In this document: in pieces, positions 1 through 5,349 of the stretch
How positions within the stretch are numbered: the first letter of the stretch is position 1
Layout: each line of letters begins with the position of its first letter
Assembly (NCBI GenBank): GCA_023435435.1
Contig: JAEYRW010000027.1
Location: 1 to 9,945 of the forward strand
DNA: 9,945 bases
Direction of reading: 5' to 3'
DNA from: Bacillota bacterium
GTDB taxonomy: Bacteria; Bacillota; Clostridia; Christensenellales; Aristaeellaceae
Notes under the pieces: model-generated
Seen by the model: the letters and a program-made list of their open reading frames with translations, nothing else
Database searches by the model: none
Told to the model about the DNA's origin: nothing
Position numbers and translations under genes: made by a program

Positions 1-76
1 GGCCATGGGGCCATGGGGCCAAGGGGCAAAGGGGCGAAGGGGCCATGGGGCCAAGGGGCCAAGGGGCCAAGGGGCC
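1..76. repeat. 8-bp tandem repeat, nine full units
   Basis: The sequence divides exactly into octamers from base 1. Units 1, 2 and 6 read GGCCATGG, units 3, 7, 8 and 9 read GGCCAAGG, unit 4 is GGCAAAGG and unit 5 is GGCGAAGG. A partial tenth unit (GGCC) ends at 76. The array runs off the left edge, so its true length is unknown. Eight is not a multiple of three, and no start signal or gene lies next to it. It may be a short variable tandem repeat, and it probably explains why the assembly stops here. Confidence 0.93.
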
Positions 77-296
77 GGCAGTCCGAGAAGCCTGATCCCC
101 ACGACCGGACTTGATCTTTTTCTGCCCGGCTTTGTCGCACTCCGCTTGACGTAGCGCTGCTACGTCCGCGCTTCGGCTTCGCGCCGGACCCCAAAATCGC
201 TGCGCCCGATCATCGGTTCCCAGGTTCCCCGGACTGCTGGGTCCAAGGGACGCGTACACCGTCCATGTGAAATAACTGCGACCAATTCCGAAGGGA
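77..296. other. Gene-free stretch rich in inverted repeats
   Basis: I see no gene with a usable start and ribosome binding site on either strand. The stretch holds a perfect 8-bp inverted repeat with a 3-nt spacer (148-166, GACGTAGC/GCTACGTC). It overlaps a second hairpin whose arms are 164-171 and 181-189, with one bulged base. A third, short palindrome lies at 206-216 (CCGAT-C-ATCGG). GGACCC (186-191) could also pair with GGGTCC (239-244). A minus-strand frame through 1-166 is open but has no start signal and runs into the octamer repeat. It could be a dispersed intergenic element or a structured RNA; I recognise no known family. Confidence 0.5.
148..189. repeat. Two overlapping inverted repeats
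   Basis: Bases 148-155 (GACGTAGC) and 159-166 (GCTACGTC) are perfect reverse complements around GCT. The right arm overlaps a second stem. There, 164-168 (GTCCG) pairs with 185-189 (CGGAC) and 169-171 pairs with 181-183, leaving base 184 bulged and a 9-nt loop. Because the two stems share bases 164-166, they cannot both form fully at once. No T-run follows, so this is not an intrinsic terminator. Confidence 0.6.
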
Positions 297-326
297 TTGA
301 CGGCGCGCCGACCGGTATGGTATAAT
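297..326 (+). promoter_or_regulatory. Sigma-70-type promoter of the ABC exporter unit
   Basis: A -35 box TTGACG (297-302) lies 18 bp upstream of a perfect -10 box TATAAT (321-326). TGG directly before the -10 box makes it an extended -10 promoter. Transcription would start near 332-334, just ahead of the short leader ORF. It is the only convincing promoter upstream of the first permease gene. Transcripts from it must therefore cross the terminator at 479-505 to reach the exporter. Confidence 0.82.
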
Positions 327-355
327 CACAAAAAAGCTGGAAAGGGGGGTTCTCC

Positions 356-463
356 GTGACGGACATCATGCGTCATCTGATCAGCAATGTGCGCGGCATG
401 TTCGGCTTCATCGCGCGTGACGGGAGAGCTATGCCCTTTTTTGGCTCCGCGCGCGCAGTTTAA
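356..463 (+). CDS. Small 35-residue ORF in the exporter leader
   Basis: A GTG start at 356 lies 6 nt after a strong purine-rich ribosome binding site (AAAGGGGGG, 341-349). It opens a 35-codon frame ending in TAA at 461-463. The frame sits between a good promoter and an intrinsic terminator, just as a leader peptide gene would. The product is basic and mildly hydrophobic. It begins MTDIMRHL and ends with Phe-Phe-Gly-Ser-Ala-Arg-Ala-Val; the middle holds the segment MFGFIARDGR. I see no run of a single amino acid codon of the kind found in biosynthetic leader peptides, and I recognise no family. It could be a regulatory leader peptide, a free-standing small protein, or a chance frame. The ribosome binding site and position favour translation. 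Confidence 0.5.
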   Translation: MTDIMRHLISNVRGMFGFIARDGRAMPFFGSARAV

Positions 464-505
464 CTGACGTTTTTGATGCGGCGGTCCGAAAGGGCCGCTG
501 TTTTT
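423..505 (+). promoter_or_regulatory. Candidate attenuator (alternative stems)
   Basis: Three pairings compete here. GAGC (426-429) can pair with GCTC (444-447). The segment 447-457 can pair with 477-484: CCGC with GCGG and CGCA with TGCG, with bases 451-453 bulged. The bases 481-484 of that stem are the left arm of the terminator at 479-505. A ribosome finishing the small ORF (stop at 461-463) would cover 447-457 and let the terminator form. A ribosome stalled earlier would leave that segment free to pair with 477-484 and block termination. The terminator is clear, but the alternative stem is only 8 bp and bulged, so the mechanism is an inference. Confidence 0.3.
479..505 (+). terminator. 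Intrinsic terminator in the exporter leader
   Basis: The stem pairs GCGGTCC (481-487) with GGGCCGC (492-498) around a GAAA tetraloop, with one G-U pair. C479 and G480 can extend it by pairing with G500 and T499. Five T residues follow at 501-505, then GTGTTTT. It lies between the 35-codon ORF and the first permease gene, about 36 bp before the permease start. It either ends a short transcript or controls read-through into the exporter. Confidence 0.85.
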
Positions 506-540
506 GTGTTTTGGAATTTGATACGAAAAGGTGATAAGAC

Positions 541-1311
541 ATGAAACGATACCTCTCCACGGCGAAGATGTGCCTCATTGAAAAAAGCTACTTCGGGTTT
601 GCGGAGCTGTTCGGCACATACCTCGCACGCGCCATCGTCATGGGCGCGCTCCTCATGATCTGGCGCTCCCTGTTTTTGCAGGGCGCGGACATGGGCGGCA
701 TGACGCTCAACCAACTGTATGTCTATACGGTGCTCTCCACGGTGCTTAATCCCATGTTGGACGTGCATACGCCCGCGTCCGACTGGTGGCATGACGGAAC
801 CATCCTCTCCATGTATCAGAGACCGATGCCCGTGCTTGGCCAGTTGGTAGCCCACACGGTGGGCGGCTGGGCGACGCATTTTCTGCTGCTGGCCGCGCCC
901 GCCTTCGGGATCGCCCTCCTCGCCGGAGTGGATATGACGCCCCGGAGCGTCTGGTTTCTGCCGTCGCTCTTCCTCTCGGTGACCCAGGGCTTCGCGGTTG
1001 ATTTCCTGTTTGCCTGCCTCACGATCCGTGCCAGAAGTCTTTCCTGGCCCATCGTCGGGCTGCGCGAGGCGGTAAACGCGATCTTCACCGGCGCGGTCAT
1101 CCCCTTCGCGGCGTTTCCGTGGGGCATCGGGAAATATCTTGCGCTCACGCCCTTCGGCATGCTCGCCGGCGCGCCCCTGTCCATCTATTCGGGGCTCGAA
1201 CAGCCGGGAACCATTCTCATCGCCCAGCTCTTCTGGACGCTGACGCTCTGGCCGCTGGCCGTCTGGTGGTTCTCAAAATCCAGGGAAAGGATGGTGTCCT
1301 ACGGTGGCTGA
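541..1311 (+). CDS. ABC-2 family exporter permease (COG4587-like)
   Basis: This is a 256-residue integral membrane protein, predicted to be one half of the transmembrane channel of an ABC exporter in the cytoplasmic membrane. About six hydrophobic segments can be read, near residues 22-46, 58-75, 108-130, 136-161, 176-196 and 224-244. The N-terminus (MKRYLSTAKMCL) and length fit the COG4587 permeases that work with COG3694 permeases and COG4586 ATPases. Both of those partners follow immediately, which is the main support for the assignment. The ATG has a ribosome binding site, AAAAGGTGAT (526-535). The stop overlaps the next gene by 8 bp, indicating translational coupling. The substrate cannot be read from the sequence; relatives are annotated broadly as drug or viologen exporters. 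Expression probably depends on passing the terminator upstream. Confidence 0.85.
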   Translation: MKRYLSTAKMCLIEKSYFGFAELFGTYLARAIVMGALLMIWRSLFLQGADMGGMTLNQLYVYTVLSTVLNPMLDVHTPASDWWHDGTILSMYQRPMPVLGQLVAHTVGGWATHFLLLAAPAFGIALLAGVDMTPRSVWFLPSLFLSVTQGFAVDFLFACLTIRARSLSWPIVGLREAVNAIFTGAVIPFAAFPWGIGKYLALTPFGMLAGAPLSIYSGLEQPGTILIAQLFWTLTLWPLAVWWFSKSRERMVSYGG

Positions 1312-2146
1312 TATCAAGGAACTTTTCAAGTTCTACAAACTATACGGCAGAATGGACCTCAACTGGTTTTTGCAGGACAGCGTGGTGTGCGTCATCGTCA
1401 TCCTCTCGGAGCTTATTTCAAACGTCGCCGGGCTCTCGGGCGTCCTTCTGCTGGCAGCGCGCTTCGGCGGCGTGGGGGGGCTTTCCACAGATGAGGTGCT
1501 GTTCATGCTGGGCTTTTTCCAGCTCGCCGACGGCTTTACCTACATGATGTTCGGCGGCTTCAACGTCCTCGTCATCAGCCGCCGGGTAGGGCGCGGCCAA
1601 CTCGACCACATGCTCATCCAGCCGCGCCCGCTGATCCTCCAGATGCTGGGCGAGGGCTTCATGCCCGTCTCGGGTTCCAGCGCCTTTTGGATGGGTCTCA
1701 TCGTCACCATCGTCGCCTGCGCGCGGCTGCACCTCGCGGTGTCTCCCCTCTGGATTCTTGCGTTTCTCCTGTACGTGCTCTGCCACGCGGGGATCAAGCT
1801 GGGCGAGGGCTTCTTAACCGGCGCGGGCGCGTTTTACAAGCCTGTTGCGCTGGAAGAAATCTCCGCGCAGGTCATCCATCTGACGAGTCTTTTGGGCAAA
1901 TATCCCCTGGCGGGCCTGCCCGGCTGGGCGCTTGGGGCGCTTTTCACCGTGTTCCCGGCGGGCCTCATGGCCTACCTCCCCGCGCTCATCCTCCTGGGAA
2001 AGCTGGGAAAGAGCGTCTATCTCGCCCTCCCCGTGGCCGTGGCCGCCGCTTTCCTCACCGCCGCAACCTATTTTTTCAGAAAAGGAATGAGACATTATGC
2101 GCAATACAGCTGCAACCGTTACCGCGACATCGGACACCGCAATTAG
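1304..2146 (+). CDS. ABC-2 family exporter permease (COG3694-like)
   Basis: This 280-residue membrane protein is the likely second permease subunit of the same exporter. Hydrophobic stretches lie near residues 26-52, 64-92, 125-145, 147-163, 205-232 and 236-257. The cytoplasmic segment RRVGRGQLDHMLIQPRPL (93-110) is the most recognisable feature. Related COG3694 (ABC2_membrane_6) permeases carry a similar G-x-L-D-x-x-L-x-x-P-x-P-L pattern. The start is GTG at 1304, preceded by AAAGGA at 1286-1291, and overlaps the previous gene by 8 bp. The next Met is residue 17, too far inside the conserved N-terminus. The last 16 or so residues run 50 bp into the ATPase gene. They are polar and basic (ending RDIGHRN) and unlike the membrane-proximal end expected for the family, so they may be a tail gained by loss of an earlier stop. 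Confidence 0.85.
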   Translation: MADIKELFKFYKLYGRMDLNWFLQDSVVCVIVILSELISNVAGLSGVLLLAARFGGVGGLSTDEVLFMLGFFQLADGFTYMMFGGFNVLVISRRVGRGQLDHMLIQPRPLILQMLGEGFMPVSGSSAFWMGLIVTIVACARLHLAVSPLWILAFLLYVLCHAGIKLGEGFLTGAGAFYKPVALEEISAQVIHLTSLLGKYPLAGLPGWALGALFTVFPAGLMAYLPALILLGKLGKSVYLALPVAVAAAFLTAATYFFRKGMRHYAQYSCNRYRDIGHRN

Positions 2147-3095
2147 CCTTTCCCACATTGTAAAATACTTCGACCAGAAGCGCCCCGTTTCGCTCTTCAA
2201 GCGCGAAAGCGTGCGCGTGTACGCCCTCAACGACGTCTCCTTCACCCTTAACAAAGGGGAATTTTGCGCCTACGCCGGGCCCAACGGCGCGGGCAAGTCC
2301 ACCACCTTCAAGCTGCTCTCCGGCATGCTCGCCCCCCAGTCGGGCACGGTGACGGCGCTGGGCATGGACCCGGGCGCGAACCGCATCCCCCTCATGCGCA
2401 GAACCGGCGTTCTGTTCGGCAACCGCTCGGAGCTGTGGTGGGACCATCCCGTGCGCGCATCTTTTGAGTGGAAAAAGACCGTTTGGGACATTCCCAATGC
2501 CGCGTACGAGGAAAACCTCGGCATGCTCAAGGAGCTCCTCGGCCTCGGGGAATTTTGGAACGCCTTCGCCCGGGAGCTGTCTTTGGGCCAGCGGATGAAG
2601 GCGAATCTGGCGCTGATGCTGCTCCACTCGCCGGAACTGGTGCTGCTGGACGAACCCACGCTGGGCCTGGACGTCCTCGCCAAGCGGCAGATGATCGATT
2701 TTCTCAAAAAAATCAATCAGGAAAAGGGCGTGACCATCCTCGTCACCTCCCACGACATGGACGATCTGACCGAAATGGCAAAGCGCCTCATCCTCATCAA
2801 CAAGGGCGCGCTGGCCTTTGACGGCGATTATGCCAAGCTCATGCGCCTGACGGGCGACCGGCGGATTCTGCGCGCAACGGTTTCGGGCCCAACGCCGGAT
2901 ATTTCAGGCCTGACCCTCGTCTCCCGGGCGGACGGCGTGTGCGAGTACGAGTACGACGCCATGAGGACGCCCAGCGCCGCGCTGTTTTCCGCCCTGGCCG
3001 CCACGCCGGGGGTTGAGGACGCGGAAATGCTGCGCGCGCCCATCGAGCGCGTGATTGCCGAACTTTACGTCAAATGGCAGTTGGAAGGCGCCTGA
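2097..3095 (+). CDS. ABC exporter ATP-binding protein (COG4586-like)
   Basis: This 332-residue cytoplasmic ATPase energises the two permeases encoded just upstream. Walker A is GPNGAGKST (residues 61-69, Lys67). The signature is LSLGQ (161-165, followed by RMKANLA) in place of the classic LSGGQ. Walker B ends in LLDEP with Asp185 and Glu186, and the H-loop histidine is His219 in TSHDMDD. The LSLGQRM form and the LWWDHP segment after the Q-loop are typical of COG4586 ATPases paired with COG4587/COG3694 permeases. From memory the family carries FGQ before this segment, but here it reads FGN (Asn109), so the Q-loop glutamine may be replaced. A C-terminal domain of about 90 residues follows the nucleotide-binding core. 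The ATG is preceded by AAAGGA (2081-2086) inside the permease gene, giving a 50-bp overlap. A terminator follows 19 bp after the stop. Confidence 0.93.
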   Translation: MRNTAATVTATSDTAISLSHIVKYFDQKRPVSLFKRESVRVYALNDVSFTLNKGEFCAYAGPNGAGKSTTFKLLSGMLAPQSGTVTALGMDPGANRIPLMRRTGVLFGNRSELWWDHPVRASFEWKKTVWDIPNAAYEENLGMLKELLGLGEFWNAFARELSLGQRMKANLALMLLHSPELVLLDEPTLGLDVLAKRQMIDFLKKINQEKGVTILVTSHDMDDLTEMAKRLILINKGALAFDGDYAKLMRLTGDRRILRATVSGPTPDISGLTLVSRADGVCEYEYDAMRTPSAALFSALAATPGVEDAEMLRAPIERVIAELYVKWQLEGA

Positions 3096-3114
3096 TTTCG
3101 ACATCATTTGGAGG

Positions 3115-3140
3115 GGGTTCCGCCCACGCGGAACCCTTTT
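3115..3140 (+). terminator. Intrinsic terminator ending the ABC exporter unit
   Basis: A perfect 9-bp GC-rich stem pairs GGGTTCCGC (3115-3123) with GCGGAACCC (3128-3136) around CCAC. TTTT follows (3137-3140), with a second T-rich run at 3147-3154. G-U and A-U pairs can lengthen the stem using 3111-3114. It separates the exporter genes from the helD unit, whose promoter begins a few bases downstream. Confidence 0.92.
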
Positions 3141-3146
3141 GTGCGC

Positions 3147-3175
3147 TTTTCTTTCCCACCGGACTGTGGTATAAT
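3147..3175 (+). promoter_or_regulatory. Extended -10 promoter of the helD unit
   Basis: A perfect TATAAT (3170-3175) is preceded directly by TGG (3167-3169), giving an extended -10 element. No good -35 box is present; the best candidate is TTTTCT (3147-3152) at 17 bp spacing. Weak -35 boxes are normal for extended -10 promoters. The ribosome binding site GGAGGT (3194-3199) and the ATG at 3211 follow. It probably drives all five genes down to rmuC. Confidence 0.8.
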
Positions 3176-3210
3176 GAGGCATCCGATTTTCATGGAGGTA
3201 TCTATTTTTA

Positions 3211-5349
3211 ATGGAACAGCTGGCCGACATACAGGCGGAACGGGAATACACCGCGCGGGTGCAAGCCCTGCTCCTGGCGGTGATTGAACAGTCCGACATC
3301 ATATCCGGCAGCCACTCGGAATCGATCCGCGCGATCATCGCAGACGCGTGGGAGGATCTGCGCATGCGTCCGACGGCGCTTTCCCCCTACGACATCGAGC
3401 AGCTGTCCGCCGAGATCGACCGCTTCGTCGTGCGCAAAACCTTCACCGACGAGCAGGCACGCCGCTATCGCCGCATGCTCATGAGCCCTTTTTTCGCGCG
3501 CATTGATTTCGTGGAAGAGGGCGAAACGGAGCTCGAAAAAATCGTCATCGGCCTTTACAGCCTCAAAAATGAAAAGGGCGAAATCATGGTGCACGACTGG
3601 CGCGCGCCGGTGTGCGGGCTTTTTTATGACGCCATGCCGGGCTCTGTCGAGTACCGCAGCCCCTCCGGCCCCATCCGGGGCGAAATGACCCTCAAGCGCC
3701 AGTACAAAATGGAAAACGGCAAGCTCCTTTTTTACGTGGACACGCAGCTCAACATCGACGACGAGATCCTTCTCGACCTTCTTTCCGGGGCGACCAGCCG
3801 CCACATGCACGAAATCGTCTCCACCATCCAGGCCGAGCAGAGCGCCGCCATCCGGGCGGACGCCTCCAAGGTGGTGTCCGTGGTGGGCGCGGCGGGCGCG
3901 GGAAAGACCAGCGTCGCCATGCACCGCGCGGCCTACATCATGTACCGCCGCCGGGACATCATGGAGCCCAGCCGCATCCAGATCCTTTCCCCCTCGAACG
4001 CGTTTTCCGAGTACATCTCAAACGTGCTGCCCGAATTGGGCGAGGAGAACATCAAGGCGCGCACCCTCCACGAAATCGTGGAGGAAATTCTTGCCCGCAG
4101 GTGCGAAACGCCGCTTCAGCAGCTTACGCGCCTTCTGGACGAGGGCGGGGAGCTGCGCCGCCAGTCGGTGGCCTACAAGACCGGAAAAAAATTCATGGAG
4201 GAGCTCGACAAGTACGTCGAATCCTTCACAACCTTTGGCCCGGACTTTGCCAACGTTTGGTTCGAGGGCAAGCTCATGATCCGGCGCGAGGAGCTCCGGC
4301 GCATGTACAAGGACGAATTCAAGATTCTGACCCCTGCCCAGCGGCTCATCCGCGTCTCCGCGACGCTGGATTCCCGCTTTGAAAGCTGGGAAAAGTCCAT
4401 GTACGCGCAGTATGAAAAGCAGTATGCCGGCAAGTACCGCGGGCGCGAGCTGCAGCTGGTGTGCCGGATGGCGGTGTCCCAGCGGCTCCAGCCCATGCGG
4501 CTGCAGCTGAAGTCCATGCTGAACGTGCAGGGCGATCATCTCCTGAAGGCGGCGCTGCGCACGGCGGCGCGCCCCCTCAAGGAAGCGCTTGCCGACAACA
4601 TGGCGGCGGGTCTCGTCTGGTGGGAGGATGCCGTCGCCCAGGCCTATATGTTGGTGAAGCTCGGCTTCCGCCAGCCGGACAAGAGCATCTTCCACCTGCT
4701 CGTGGACGAGGCGCAGGACTATCAGGACGCGGCCCTGGGGCTTCTCTCCGCGTACTTCCCGCGGGCGAAGGTAACACTTTTGGGCGATCCCATGCAGAGA
4801 ACCTGCCCCGCCATGGACGAATGCGATCCCGGCGCGTGGGGCGCATGCTTTGGCGAGCCCGATGCGGGCGTCTTCGAGCTCACCAAGTGCTACCGCTCGA
4901 CTCAGCCCATCGCGCGGCTGTGCAACGCCATTCTCCCCGGCGGCGAGCGGCTGATCCCCTTCGGGCGCGAGGGGGCGATGCCGCTGGTGGCGGCGTATAC
5001 AGACGATCTTCTTCGGGACACGCTTGCGTCCTTCCGCGCGGCGGGCCACAAATCCGTGGCCGTGCTCACCCGCACCCCCGACGAGGCGAAGACCGTCGCG
5101 GAAAAGCTCGAGAACGTCTACCGGCTCGACGGCGAGGACGACCAGAATTACGAGCCGGGGGACACGGTGGTCGGCTGCTACCATTTGGTCAAGGGCATGG
5201 AGTTCGACGCGGTCATCGCCTGCTGGCCGGAATGCGCGCTCACCGACGAGGAGCGGCGGCGGCTGTACGCGGCGTGCTCCCGGGCGCTCCACGCGGCGGC
5301 GCTGCTCGGCGGCGAAAAGCTGATCGCGGAGTTGGGGATCGTGCTCTGA
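3211..5349 (+). CDS. helD: HelD-like RNA polymerase recycling ATPase (UvrD-type helicase fold)
   Basis: This 712-residue superfamily 1 ATPase is close to the Bacillus HelD type (about 770 residues), which binds RNA polymerase and releases it from stalled complexes. A charged N-terminal region comes first. It is followed by the segment MVHDWRAPVCGLFYD and then TLKRQYKMENGKL, both typical of HelD. Walker A is GAAGAGKTS (226-234, Lys232). Motif II is VDEAQD (498-503), motif III includes GDPMQRT (525-531) and motif IV is CYRST (560-564). Motif V is HLVKGMEFD (658-666), and motif VI is CSRAL with Arg691 as the likely arginine finger. All ATPase motifs are intact. The ATG has GGAGGT upstream (3194-3199). 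The stop shares one base with the next start, so the flavoprotein gene is translationally coupled. A generic UvrD/Rep DNA helicase is the alternative, but the N-terminal motifs favour HelD. Relatives (HelR) protect actinobacterial polymerase from rifampicin; nothing here shows that role. Confidence 0.9.
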   Translation: MEQLADIQAEREYTARVQALLLAVIEQSDIISGSHSESIRAIIADAWEDLRMRPTALSPYDIEQLSAEIDRFVVRKTFTDEQARRYRRMLMSPFFARIDFVEEGETELEKIVIGLYSLKNEKGEIMVHDWRAPVCGLFYDAMPGSVEYRSPSGPIRGEMTLKRQYKMENGKLLFYVDTQLNIDDEILLDLLSGATSRHMHEIVSTIQAEQSAAIRADASKVVSVVGAAGAGKTSVAMHRAAYIMYRRRDIMEPSRIQILSPSNAFSEYISNVLPELGEENIKARTLHEIVEEILARRCETPLQQLTRLLDEGGELRRQSVAYKTGKKFMEELDKYVESFTTFGPDFANVWFEGKLMIRREELRRMYKDEFKILTPAQRLIRVSATLDSRFESWEKSMYAQYEKQYAGKYRGRELQLVCRMAVSQRLQPMRLQLKSMLNVQGDHLLKAALRTAARPLKEALADNMAAGLVWWEDAVAQAYMLVKLGFRQPDKSIFHLLVDEAQDYQDAALGLLSAYFPRAKVTLLGDPMQRTCPAMDECDPGAWGACFGEPDAGVFELTKCYRSTQPIARLCNAILPGGERLIPFGREGAMPLVAAYTDDLLRDTLASFRAAGHKSVAVLTRTPDEAKTVAEKLENVYRLDGEDDQNYEPGDTVVGCYHLVKGMEFDAVIACWPECALTDEERRRLYAACSRALHAAALLGGEKLIAELGIVL

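Noticed and set aside
1..76. CRISPR array
   Set aside because: Units are 8 bp and directly abutting, with no spacers and no cas genes.
1..166. Open minus-strand frame that looked protein-like (ADVAALRQAECDKAGQ)
   Set aside because: No start codon with a ribosome binding site, and it continues into the octamer repeat as Gly-Pro-Leu repeats; treated as chance or a repeat remnant.
77..300. Riboswitch or tRNA in the left-end region
   Set aside because: The hairpins do not form a cloverleaf, and no conserved core of a riboswitch class I know is visible.
160..369. 69-residue minus-strand frame over the exporter promoter
   Set aside because: It lies across a strong + strand promoter and the inverted repeats, and no family is recognisable.
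4018..5292. 424-residue minus-strand frame opposite helD
   Set aside because: GC-rich shadow of helD, with low-complexity His/Arg/Ala-rich product, no recognisable motif and no ribosome binding site.
4461..5348. Upstream extension of the HI0933-type flavoprotein frame
   Set aside because: It runs out of frame through helD; the real start is at 5349, exactly where the Rossmann fold begins.
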